30,322 nucleotides of DNA from a virus: positions 1 through 30,322 of IMG/VR virus record IMGVR_UViG_3300008108_000642. One strand, written 5' to 3'. The position numbers and the translations under genes were made by a program. The notes under the pieces are model-generated. The model did not search any database. It was given only the letters and a program-made list of their open reading frames with translations, and had not been told where the DNA came from. Positions 23,214 to 30,322 of the stretch are shown piece by piece (position 1 is the first letter of the stretch; each line of letters begins with the position of its first letter).

Positions 23214-24509
23214 TTATGCAGAGAGCTGAACTACCATGTTGAAGCCGGGAGCTGAACAGATCAAGTTCCCGTAGTAGCCGATACGAATTTCGAGAGCATC
23301 GGCGTTTCCAACTCGGAGTCCTTCAAGTCCTTCCATTCCGTAGGTCAGAATGTGAGGCACCTTGCCCAGAGAACGCATCTTCCAAGTAGACATAGTCAGA
23401 ACGTAAGCAGTCTGAGAAGGGCAAGAACGATCCGCGAGGACAGTTACTTTTCCGTAAGCAGACTGGAACATGATTCCGTCGAATGCAACTTCAACTTCGT
23501 CATGCTTCACTTGAACGTACTGAACCTTAGCACCCAAGCTGTTCACGAGAGCAGCGTAGGAAGCGAAGTCCATGATGATGATGTCTGGCTTTGCACCTTC
23601 GCGGTTAGCGAATGCAAGAGCGTTGGTGATACCTTCTTCGATGGTGTAGGACTGAGCGTTGTAGCGCAGACCAGCCAAACGAGTTGGGTCAGCAGAGCGG
23701 TTTACGCCCCAGAAGTTATCAGACACAGACGGAGAGGTCACAGGGAGCCATGCAGCCAATCCAGACAGTGCGAGGTAAGATCCAGTGGAGGTTGCACCAC
23801 CAGCAGGAATATCGCCTTGTACAGAGAGGTAAGCAGAGCCAGTTCCGATTGCCCAGTTTGCAGACAGAGAAGCTGCTGAAGCAGTTCCTGACACGATACC
23901 GTTTGCACGGTCAACTGAGGTCACAGTCACGAAGTCAGAAGAAGGAGCACCACCATCGGTTGCAGAAGCAACGAGGGTCATGCCAACTTCAAACTGAACA
24001 ACAGAGCTTGCATTGAGGAGTGGGAGAACAGTTCCACCAGCAGTAACACCAGCTTGGGTCGAAGTAGACCGGCTGAGTCCGCGAGTAGCAGTTCCTGATC
24101 CAAACAATTCAAATGCGATGTTGTTGGTGATGTTGCGGAAACCGCCATCCATTTGAAGCTTTGCAGCGTCAACGAATGCACCAGCATTTGACTTGGTTTG
24201 CTCCATCAACAGGTTGGTGATCGTTACGAGTTGGTAATCAGAGATTACATACACGAAGAACGATGCCAGCTGAGTAGCAGTCTGGTTAGATTGTGCAGTG
24301 CTGAACGAGTGTGAACGCCCTTGCGGTACGCCATACTCGAGTGGCACTGGGATGTATTTACCAGCGAATCCGTCTGGGGATTCATCTTTTGGTACGAGTG
24401 CAAGGAATGGGTTTTCCTTGTACACGAGGTCTTTCATGTACTCTTTCGAGTCTTTGTATAGTTCTTTCAACGCAGCAATCTGGTTGGAACTATTTGCGTA
24501 AGTAGCCAT
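23214..24509 (-). CDS. Major capsid protein, HK97-fold (431 aa)
   Basis: ATG at 24509. The order scaffold then capsid, the length and the sequence agree with podoviral HK97-fold coats. The N-terminal helix and E-loop region (LYKDSKEYMKDLVYKENPFL, then FAGKYIPVPLEYG), the spine-helix region (120-140) and the C-terminal P/A domains (PDIIIMDFASYAALVNSLG, GIMFQSAYGKVTVLADRSCP) are visible. Residues about 145-240 form a Ser/Thr/Gly-rich beta insertion (VGMTLVA...SSDFVTVTSVDR) which could be a surface I-domain. The gene has strong codon bias and ends at a terminator, as expected for the most abundant virion protein. The 70-base gap upstream (24510-24579) holds only a weak GAAA-loop hairpin. Confidence 0.93.
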   Translation of the reverse strand: MATYANSSNQIAALKELYKDSKEYMKDLVYKENPFLALVPKDESPDGFAGKYIPVPLEYGVPQGRSHSFSTAQSNQTATQLASFFVYVISDYQLVTITNLLMEQTKSNAGAFVDAAKLQMDGGFRNITNNIAFELFGSGTATRGLSRSTSTQAGVTAGGTVLPLLNASSVVQFEVGMTLVASATDGGAPSSDFVTVTSVDRANGIVSGTASAASLSANWAIGTGSAYLSVQGDIPAGGATSTGSYLALSGLAAWLPVTSPSVSDNFWGVNRSADPTRLAGLRYNAQSYTIEEGITNALAFANREGAKPDIIIMDFASYAALVNSLGAKVQYVQVKHDEVEVAFDGIMFQSAYGKVTVLADRSCPSQTAYVLTMSTWKMRSLGKVPHILTYGMEGLEGLRVGNADALEIRIGYYGNLICSAPGFNMVVQLSA

Positions 24510-24579
24510 TGCTATTTAGTTTCCTTATGCACTTCCTACTACAACGGATTTCTCCGCGTCTGGCAGGTCATGCGGGTTG

Positions 24580-25557
24580 TTATTTTAACTCACCTTTGAA
24601 GGCGAGTAGTGCTCTTTCACGCGCATTAAGCGGCTTCTGAGCACCGATTGAGTTTGTTAAAGTTTTCATTTGAACAGTTTGTGGCTGCTTGGAGGTATTG
24701 GCTTGCGACAGACGGTCCTTCACCTTCTTGATGTTGGACATTTTGATTGCTTCATCCACCAAGTAATCTTCGACAGCTTGCGTAGCCTCTTCTACCGTGA
24801 GGAGTTTACCCTCTTCCTGAAAGGTGCGTTCGATCAGCTCTACCACATCTTTGGCAGCACCAGAATGCTTCACAGTCTCAAAGTTAGGGTCCTTGTTTAC
24901 AAGTTCATTAACCTCGAGGCTGATCTGCTTCAGTGCTTGCTGATACGCTTGTGTCTGGGATTGTTCGATTTGTTGGCGGGTGCGGTCTTGTTCTTCGCGG
25001 AGGGCACGAATTTCTTCCTGTATCTCTGATCGCATGCGGGAGTAGGCTTGGGCTTCCGGCGACTGTGCAGCGATTGCTTGCTCTGAAATGTCATCATACG
25101 AGATCCCTAATTTAGCTAGGGTGGCATAAGCGTTAGACTTTAGATCGTCGAGAGAAATATATTTCGACGGGTCATAGCTTGCTTTGTTGGTGACTTCAGA
25201 CTCTCTTGCTGCGAGTGCTGCCTCTCTTGCTTTGAAAGCTTGCTCTTGTTGGGCAGCCTTTGCCCTGAGTGCTTTCTCTTTCCTCGCAAGTACGGCATAC
25301 TGGGACGAGATCGGTTCTTCTTTCGTGCTAGTCTCACTTGAAGTGGACTGAGTTGCTTCACTGGTGTCCTTACTGGACGCTTCTACAGTGTCATTTCGTC
25401 CTGAGACCGCTTTCATTTCTTCTGGTGAAATGGCGTTTTGGTCTACGGCGGGGGCTGTGCCCATGAGGGCTGAGATGGCCCTATCCCGAGCTGATTGTGC
25501 ATCGGAAGAGGGGGCTGATTGGGTCGCGGAATTGGCTACCGGATTTACGGTAAACAT
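24580..25557 (-). CDS. Scaffolding protein (325 aa)
   Basis: ATG at 25557 with AAGGAGA. The first 85 residues are Ser/Thr/Ala/Asp-rich and disordered; residues 85-220 are charged coiled-coil (RKEKALRAKAAQQEQAFKAR, EIQEEIRALREEQDRTRQQI). The C terminus has LNARERALLAFKGELK, a basic helix like those by which scaffolds bind capsid protein. It lies directly upstream of the capsid gene. No protease domain is present here, so if the scaffold is removed by cleavage the enzyme must be elsewhere. Confidence 0.85.
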   Translation of the reverse strand: MFTVNPVANSATQSAPSSDAQSARDRAISALMGTAPAVDQNAISPEEMKAVSGRNDTVEASSKDTSEATQSTSSETSTKEEPISSQYAVLARKEKALRAKAAQQEQAFKAREAALAARESEVTNKASYDPSKYISLDDLKSNAYATLAKLGISYDDISEQAIAAQSPEAQAYSRMRSEIQEEIRALREEQDRTRQQIEQSQTQAYQQALKQISLEVNELVNKDPNFETVKHSGAAKDVVELIERTFQEEGKLLTVEEATQAVEDYLVDEAIKMSNIKKVKDRLSQANTSKQPQTVQMKTLTNSIGAQKPLNARERALLAFKGELK

Positions 25558-25582
25558 AGTGTATCTCCTTGGAGTTATTTAG

Positions 25583-25798
25583 CTATTGAACGAAGGGTAT
25601 TCGTCCGGGGTTTGTAGCTTCGAGTAGCTCTGGTCTGACTTTGTAAATGACATGGCCGATAGCTAAAAGCTTGCCAATGTCATCGTGATCAACCGACTGC
25701 CAGATCGTCGGGTGATATTTTTTAATGTATTCAATACCTGCCTTGACATCAAACTCGATCATTTCCTCGAGCTTCCTTGTCATTTGTTCGCGGGTCAT
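25583..25798 (-). CDS. Hypothetical protein between portal and scaffold (71 aa)
   Basis: ATG at 25798 with AGGAG five bases upstream and 8 bases after the portal stop. The product is helical and acidic (MTREQMTRKLEEMIEFDVKA, then GIEYIKKYHPTIW), with a closing PGRIPFVQ. I do not recognise a family. Translation in the head cluster suggests an assembly or accessory head role. Confidence 0.65.
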   Translation of the reverse strand: MTREQMTRKLEEMIEFDVKAGIEYIKKYHPTIWQSVDHDDIGKLLAIGHVIYKVRPELLEATNPGRIPFVQ

Positions 25799-25806
25799 GA
25801 TGGCTC

Positions 25807-27705
25807 CTATTGGACGGCGTTAGGTACTAGCGGAGAGGTCGGTAGAGGAGCTGCGTTAGCCTGTGGAGGGTTTGGGGCTGCTCCGGGAGGCATAGCAGGT
25901 GGCTGCTGAGGCATAGCTGCCTTCTTCAGCATCTGCACCTGAGAGAAGAATGTGCGGATCAGTTCGCACTTCTCTTCCTCGAGCTTAGCCGAAGAGTAGA
26001 GGTTGTAATACTGCACCGCAAGATCATTGGCGAGTTGTAGATCCATGAACGGATCCGGCGGGGTATAGTTCCCGCTTTCAATGATCTCATCGAGGATCTG
26101 AAAGATCCTTTCTTCAGAAGCATTCGCGAGCTTCTCGATTTGCTCAAGATCAGGGAAGTCGAGCAAGCGGCGGCCTTCCTTGATGCTAATCATACCAGCT
26201 TGGATCATTTCCACGATCTTAGCTTGGCGACCCGCTGGGTCTCGCGGCAAGGAAGACATATTGAAGCACTGGATCACATACTTGTCTTGTAGGAGGTCAG
26301 CTTCTGGAAGTTCAATCTCCTTGGTGCCGTTCTTATTCGGGTACACCGTGGAGTATTTCCCTTCACGCTCTGCAATATCTTTAGCTCTGTCAACGATCTG
26401 GTAGGATAGGTCTACGAAGGCATCGTCAAACTTTCTTGAAAAGGCTGCCATGCGGTCTGTAGAGATGTCGTCGTAGGATCGGATCGCTTCACCGCTGTTC
26501 AGCCCTGCTGGTTTCTGAGCCTGTGCATCGAGGGATGAGATCCCTTCCTGCTGGTATCCGTAGTTGATCAGCCGCTGGAGCTGTGCGTACATCTCTTGTG
26601 GTACGGCTGGAGCCACTTCGTAGATAGGCTTGGTGCCTGAGTAGGTCACCACTACGCCCACGTCGTTGTTCATGGCTGCTTTGTTTACCTTGGAGCCTTG
26701 CTCTACGAATACGCGAGGTACACCGACCAGCTTGATGGCTCGAGAGATGGTGAACAGGAGGGAGTTGATCTCGAGCTGTGTGCCCATGAGACGCTCTGCA
26801 ATCCCCTGTGCCCAGAAGCCAAGGAGACGCTTGGAGTAGTGGAGGAATACGAATGGGAAGGTTGGCTTGGTGTACTCTTCGTCGAAGATGACCCCAGCGG
26901 AGCAGACGATGGAGTGGCGACCATCACCTGAGTCTTTACCTGATGGGAGCCTCCAGCCTTCCACGACCATTACGAGGTCGGATACAGACTTGGAAGCCTC
27001 TGAGCTGTTGTCAATGAAGGCTTGCTCGGCTTTGTTAATGGTGGAGCGGTACTTAGGGTTGGCTTCTGCGAGCACTGCACGGTCTACCAGCTTTACTTGA
27101 TATAGCTGTCTAGGCTCCCCGTAGATCGATTCGTTTGCGTCGGTGAATAGTTCGGTGAGGAGTACCCGCTCAAGCCCTACACGGTTGTCCTCGGTCTCAT
27201 AAACCTTAAGGCAGCCTGTACCTGTCACCAAGCTATCGCGGAGGATCTCGGACATCTTCTCGTAGGCTTTGGTCTGGAAGAACTCACCTGCAAGGAAGTT
27301 GTTGAGCTTCTTTGCCATGTTCCGCTGCTTGTAGTCGGATCCGTCGGTGAGGAACACTGGCATTGGACGTGTTTGACCAATCTTGGACACCAGTGTGTCG
27401 ATGGAGGAAGAGATGATGTTGAAGGTGGGACGGTCACCGGGGAGACCCTGAGTCTGGTCCATCTTGGACATGTTCTGCCCAATGAAGTTGAAGAGGGTGT
27501 GGTTACCGTAGAGTCGAGCGTAGATGGCTGTCTGGCGTTGGCGGTATGCTTGTGCTTCCTTCAGGTAAGCTGCTGTAGCTAGAAGCTCCTCGGAGAGAGC
27601 ATGGTCAGTTTTAGCCTTCCACCACTGAAAAGTATTCGGTGCGTTCTTTTTCTCTGTCGTCTTGGCAATGATTACATTTTCAGTTTTGGCGGGTGTTACT
27701 TTCAT
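25807..27705 (-). CDS. Portal protein (632 aa)
   Basis: ATG at 27705 overlaps the previous stop as ATGA. The sequence has a podoviral portal layout: an N-terminal helical region with RQRQTAIYARLYGNH, then LPGDRPTFNIISSSIDTLVS and KIGQTRPMPVFLTDGSDY; a clip/wing region with EILRDSLVTGTGCLKVYE; a stem region with FLHYSKRLLGFWAQGIAERL and MGTQLEINSLLFTISRAI; a long Ala/Gln/Pro-rich C-terminal tail that may form the barrel. It would form the dodecameric ring at one vertex through which DNA enters and leaves. Length is usual for the family. Confidence 0.93.
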   Translation of the reverse strand: MKVTPAKTENVIIAKTTEKKNAPNTFQWWKAKTDHALSEELLATAAYLKEAQAYRQRQTAIYARLYGNHTLFNFIGQNMSKMDQTQGLPGDRPTFNIISSSIDTLVSKIGQTRPMPVFLTDGSDYKQRNMAKKLNNFLAGEFFQTKAYEKMSEILRDSLVTGTGCLKVYETEDNRVGLERVLLTELFTDANESIYGEPRQLYQVKLVDRAVLAEANPKYRSTINKAEQAFIDNSSEASKSVSDLVMVVEGWRLPSGKDSGDGRHSIVCSAGVIFDEEYTKPTFPFVFLHYSKRLLGFWAQGIAERLMGTQLEINSLLFTISRAIKLVGVPRVFVEQGSKVNKAAMNNDVGVVVTYSGTKPIYEVAPAVPQEMYAQLQRLINYGYQQEGISSLDAQAQKPAGLNSGEAIRSYDDISTDRMAAFSRKFDDAFVDLSYQIVDRAKDIAEREGKYSTVYPNKNGTKEIELPEADLLQDKYVIQCFNMSSLPRDPAGRQAKIVEMIQAGMISIKEGRRLLDFPDLEQIEKLANASEERIFQILDEIIESGNYTPPDPFMDLQLANDLAVQYYNLYSSAKLEEEKCELIRTFFSQVQMLKKAAMPQQPPAMPPGAAPNPPQANAAPLPTSPLVPNAVQ

Positions 27706-27944
27706 GTCTCAATTTCCACTGGCATTCCACCGTTGGTTGACCAATACAAAAGCTCTTCTTCTGTCAAGCTATCGCTTTCGATCTCTCCCTGTGTTTCTGT
27801 TGAGGCAAACTTGCTCTTTGACGGTCTCTCTGGTGCTACACCAGTGAGGGTGAACTCAAAGTCTGCACTCTTGAAGTAATGAATACCTGCTTCCCTGCAA
27901 GCTTTTGCGAGCTTCTTAAGCTCCTTGGCTGTAGGGACTGGCAT
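27702..27944 (-). CDS. Small conserved phage protein (80 aa)
   Basis: ATG at 27944 overlaps the previous stop as TAATG. The N-terminal half (LKKLAKACREAGIHYFKSAD, then FEFTLTG) and C-terminal LTEEELLYWST match a small protein encoded just before the portal in many uncultured podoviruses. Helical first part, acidic disordered middle. Function unknown; the genomic position suggests a role in packaging or portal assembly. Confidence 0.7.
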   Translation of the reverse strand: MPVPTAKELKKLAKACREAGIHYFKSADFEFTLTGVAPERPSKSKFASTETQGEIESDSLTEEELLYWSTNGGMPVEIET

Positions 27945-28738
27945 TACATACCTTTCTTTTTCTTCATGATCTTGGAAGCGATAGACTTCAAACCTGAGTC
28001 GTCGTTTCCATCAAGCTTGCGGCCCTTGAGGTTAGAGTTAGTAGGCTGAGCCTTGAGCTGTTTCAGATCATACTTGTGGTATTCTTTAGCGTTTACATTG
28101 TAGGACTGGTCGATACCGGGTCCTTCCATGTTGTTTGCTTCGAGGTCTACCATATCGTCTTCGACGGCTCCACCCTTAGCAAACTTCTTGCGTCCAAGGA
28201 TCTTTTGCGCGAGTGATCCAGATTCAAGATCGGCTTCACCCATTTCTTCGTGTCCGCATTTAGAGCAGACATGGCCCCCATGAGCGTATTTCATTTCTTT
28301 TTCCTCTTCGTGTTTTGATTCCTGTTCTTCTTCGAGCTGCTTCAAACGAGCTTGGGAGATGTATTTACCGCCCTCTAAGTGCTCCCCTTGCTCATCTACA
28401 ATTCTATGAGCATGAGGATAGCCTTCAGGTCTACTACTAGAATGGGAAATAGTTCCCACTTTTCCAGAATCAGTTTTTACTTTAGTTCCTACCGAAAGGA
28501 TTTTATCCCCACCCTCTCTTTGAATTTTACCGCCCTTAGCCATTTTTTCTTCGGCGTACTCGCGGAAAGCTGGAGTGCTTGCGTTCTCAGCTGGATTTTC
28601 TTTTTTGGCCTTCTTCTTGGCTTTGCGCTGGATGTCGTATGCGATTGCTAGAGATTGTTTCAAAGGTTTCCCACTTTCTACTTCGGTTGCAACATTCTTT
28701 TCAAAGGATTTCTTAGACTTACCCTTGATCAGAGGCAT
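27944..28738 (-). CDS. Basic virion-associated protein with three A-x-G-G motifs (264 aa)
   Basis: ATG at 28738 overlaps the previous stop as TAATG. The N terminus (MPLIKGKSKKSFEKNVATEV, then GKPLKQSLAIAYDIQRKAKKK) is a recurring phage module rich in Lys. MAKGGKI (66-72), YAHGGHV (151-157) and FAKGGAV (186-192) split the rest into pieces. One piece has an SH3/KOW-like segment (GTKVKTDSGKVGTISHSSSR). A single CSKCGH knuckle follows YAHGGHV. The C terminus ends in a Lys run (KKKKGM). A minor head or DNA-associated protein is likely. It shares its double-Gly motif with the three internal proteins at the other end of the window. Confidence 0.75.
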   Translation of the reverse strand: MPLIKGKSKKSFEKNVATEVESGKPLKQSLAIAYDIQRKAKKKAKKENPAENASTPAFREYAEEKMAKGGKIQREGGDKILSVGTKVKTDSGKVGTISHSSSRPEGYPHAHRIVDEQGEHLEGGKYISQARLKQLEEEQESKHEEEKEMKYAHGGHVCSKCGHEEMGEADLESGSLAQKILGRKKFAKGGAVEDDMVDLEANNMEGPGIDQSYNVNAKEYHKYDLKQLKAQPTNSNLKGRKLDGNDDSGLKSIASKIMKKKKGM

Positions 28739-29016
28739 TACTCGATTTCCTCTTCAGGCATTTCCATCTCTTCTTCATCGAGGTGTTCGCCTTCTTCGTG
28801 CGGTTCAGAGTCCAAAATCTGGAATGCTGCACGAAGGGCACCGATTACACCTTGAACGTCGCTACCTTTAACAGCGTCAATCAGCTCCATAGCGCACTGC
28901 TCCAGACCTGAATCTTCAGACATGTCTTCCATGTCCATGCCTTCGTCCATAGGCATCTCTTCTTCGGGCATCTCGCCCTTTCTTTTCATCATGATAGCAT
29001 CAATAAGTTTTGGCAT
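28738..29016 (-). CDS. Small acidic protein (92 aa)
   Basis: ATG at 29016 with AGGAG eight bases upstream. Rich in Glu, Asp and Met at both ends (EMPEEEMPMDEGMDMEDMSE; C-terminal EEEMEMPEEEIE) around a predicted amphipathic helical core (ECAMELIDAVKG-type helix, here QCAMELIDAVKGSDVQGVIG). Such acidic proteins between terminase and portal are common in marine podoviruses. DNA mimicry or an assembly chaperone role is possible, but not shown by sequence. Confidence 0.7.
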   Translation of the reverse strand: MPKLIDAIMMKRKGEMPEEEMPMDEGMDMEDMSEDSGLEQCAMELIDAVKGSDVQGVIGALRAAFQILDSEPHEEGEHLDEEEMEMPEEEIE

Positions 29017-29045
29017 TTTTGTCTCCTATCTTGTGTAGAATTTTC

Positions 29046-30322
29046 CTAAAAATCGTCAAAACCGAACCAGTTTTGATCGTTTTCAAACGGTTTTGTCTCT
29101 TTTTCAAAGTGGTCGAGGGCTTTGTTCCACATTTCGTCCACCTGAGCGTCTGCCCACTCCTTGGTGCCGTACTTGGCTTTCTTGGCAGGTTCACGGTAGG
29201 TAAAGGCTGGGGACTCCTTGAAGGCGTACAGGACAGCGTCGATGATGTCTGAGTGAGGCTGCTTCTTTACGATGATACGGTCAGGGGTAGACTTCTCCCA
29301 GTCGATCTGCACCAGATAGGAGTCCTGAGCGAAGCGGGAGGCTCCCTTAGCCTTAAAGCGTCCTGTCCGTAGGGCATCGTTCAGAAACTCCACGTTCTGC
29401 TGCTTCAGGGCTTTGTCGGCTGGTTGCACTGGGATGTGCTTCTGTCTACGGATCTCTTCTGCAATCTTCTTACCCAGACCGCCTTCATCGACCACCATCT
29501 TGTCAAACTGGTACTTCTTCTCGAGCTTCTCGATCTCCTGCACCAGCTCGGTGATGCCTTGCTTAGCCATAACGACTTCCTCGAGCAGGTAGGTCACTGG
29601 CTCGTCTTCGTTCCAGCCAAGCACCGCGAGGGCATCTGCGTCTCGAAACCCCAAGTCGATACCGAGAATGTAGTGCCACCTTCTAGGGTCCACCGCAGGG
29701 AGAGCTGTGTAGTGGTTGGTGGCTTCCTTGTACTGGATCCAGAGGGAGTGTACGTCAAGCACCCACTTGTTTCGCCACTCTCGGAGGAGCGTAGGGTTGT
29801 CGTGGGTCCACTCACGCTTCTTCATCAGCTGGGCAATGAAGGTCTCTGGGTCAGGCATGTGAGGGTTATCTAGGATGGTCCAGCCGTGGTAGCTGTAGCC
29901 GTACTTCCTGTTCTGGGTAATGTCGAAAAAGTAACCCTTGGGCACTGGTCCGGGGGTGCCTGTGATAGCAAGCCATCCGTCTTCATAGTCGGAGATGGAC
30001 GGGGTCAGCACGTCGTCAATCAGGGACTGTAGGTGGGTACCGAAGTCCTGTCCTTCATCGATTGCTACGGCTGGGTATTTTCGTCCCTTGAGGCGTTTGA
30101 TGAAGTTTTTCATGTCCGCACCCATAAGCTTGAGCTTTGCACCGTTGGGATGCTGGATGGTGAGCTTTGACTCTGTGAAGGTGTACCCGAGGTTGTAGGT
30201 GTCGTTCAGCTCCTGCATTACAGGCCACATGATTTCAAAGGCTGAGTCACGGGTGAGGGCTAGGTACACGCTCTGGGACTTGGGGTGGCGGTCCATGGTC
30301 TTTGCAAAGTGAATGCCCAGTC
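29046..30322 (-). CDS. terL: Terminase large subunit, 5' end cut by window edge
   Basis: The frame is open from the stop at 29046 through the Met at 30296 to the right edge, so the true start and Walker A lie outside. The segment LGIHFAKT at the edge is what usually follows Walker A. Walker B is YPAVAIDEGQDF, with ITGTPG as the coupling motif. The nuclease domain has ILGIDLGFRDADALAVLGW (first catalytic Asp), KMVVDEGGLGKKIAEEI and SDIIDAVLYAF (last Asp), an RNase H-like arrangement. It packages DNA through the portal. No small terminase is visible; it probably lies upstream. Confidence 0.95.
   Translation of the reverse strand, partial: LGIHFAKTMDRHPKSQSVYLALTRDSAFEIMWPVMQELNDTYNLGYTFTESKLTIQHPNGAKLKLMGADMKNFIKRLKGRKYPAVAIDEGQDFGTHLQSLIDDVLTPSISDYEDGWLAITGTPGPVPKGYFFDITQNRKYGYSYHGWTILDNPHMPDPETFIAQLMKKREWTHDNPTLLREWRNKWVLDVHSLWIQYKEATNHYTALPAVDPRRWHYILGIDLGFRDADALAVLGWNEDEPVTYLLEEVVMAKQGITELVQEIEKLEKKYQFDKMVVDEGGLGKKIAEEIRRQKHIPVQPADKALKQQNVEFLNDALRTGRFKAKGASRFAQDSYLVQIDWEKSTPDRIIVKKQPHSDIIDAVLYAFKESPAFTYREPAKKAKYGTKEWADAQVDEMWNKALDHFEKETKPFENDQNWFGFDDF

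Noticed and set aside
24510-24579. Hairpin with GAAA loop upstream of the capsid gene
   Set aside because: Only 4-5 pairs; not strong enough to call as an element.
1293-28738. The recurring ACCGCCTTCAGC-like DNA behind the A-x-G-G motifs as a DNA repeat or recombination site
   Set aside because: Copies differ at silent positions and always keep the same reading frame, so the conserved entity is the peptide.

Overview
The window is a 30.3-kb fragment of an uncultured tailed-phage genome (Caudoviricetes). The gene order is that of a podovirus with P22/T7-type morphogenesis. All 28 genes I call lie on the minus strand, so the transcription order runs from the right edge to the left. Genes are tightly packed with ATGA, TAATG and TAGTG overlaps, and most have good AGGAG-type ribosome binding sites. 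I see no tRNA, integrase, CRISPR array or insertion sequence. The host cannot be named from the sequence; Shine-Dalgarno sites and sigma70-like promoters suggest a bacterium with standard expression signals.

Packaging and head module (30322 down to 23214): large terminase (5' end cut by the window edge), an acidic small protein, a basic protein with three A-x-G-G motifs, an 80-aa protein, portal, a 71-aa protein, scaffold and major capsid protein. A strong intrinsic terminator (23154-23192) closes this block.

Accessory block (23132 down to 20257): right after the terminator lies a sigma70-like promoter, then a 76-aa protein and a glycosyltransferase that I recognise as the TET-associated type (TAGT), which decorates modified DNA bases. 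This AT-rich pair looks like a self-contained 'moron'. A second promoter (21957-21985) precedes a set of small genes: an unknown protein, a DUF5522-like Cys protein, a zinc-ribbon-like protein, a conserved phage YDxSHG protein, an 82-aa protein and a tiny Cys-rich protein with a hydrophobic N terminus.

Virion tail module (20127 down to 13068): a putative head-surface protein flanked on both sides by RNA secondary structure, a head-tail adaptor with an N-terminal FN3 domain, two small beta-rich proteins, a tail fibre and a 988-aa P22 gp10-like tail hub. A GNAT-like protein and a second tiny Cys-rich exported-looking protein follow.

Internal/ejection proteins (12462 down to 1293): three very large modular proteins of 623, 1573 and 1521 aa, presumably injected with the DNA. 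They carry mosaic 'polyvalent' domains, including a DUF6321-like Cys module, an HDYFGH/ENAW domain and a stretch resembling the catalytic core of HhH-GPD DNA glycosylases. The left end holds three fibre-type beta proteins, the last cut by the window edge.

The most interesting signals are three. First, a recurrent [MYFH]-A-x-G-G-x-[VI] motif occurs at least 12 times in four virion-associated proteins and sits at domain and base-composition boundaries, so it may mark proteolytic maturation sites or shared linkers. Second, the HhH-GPD-like module lies inside a giant virion protein. Third, the TAGT gene sits in a moron whose partner base-modifying enzyme is not in the window.
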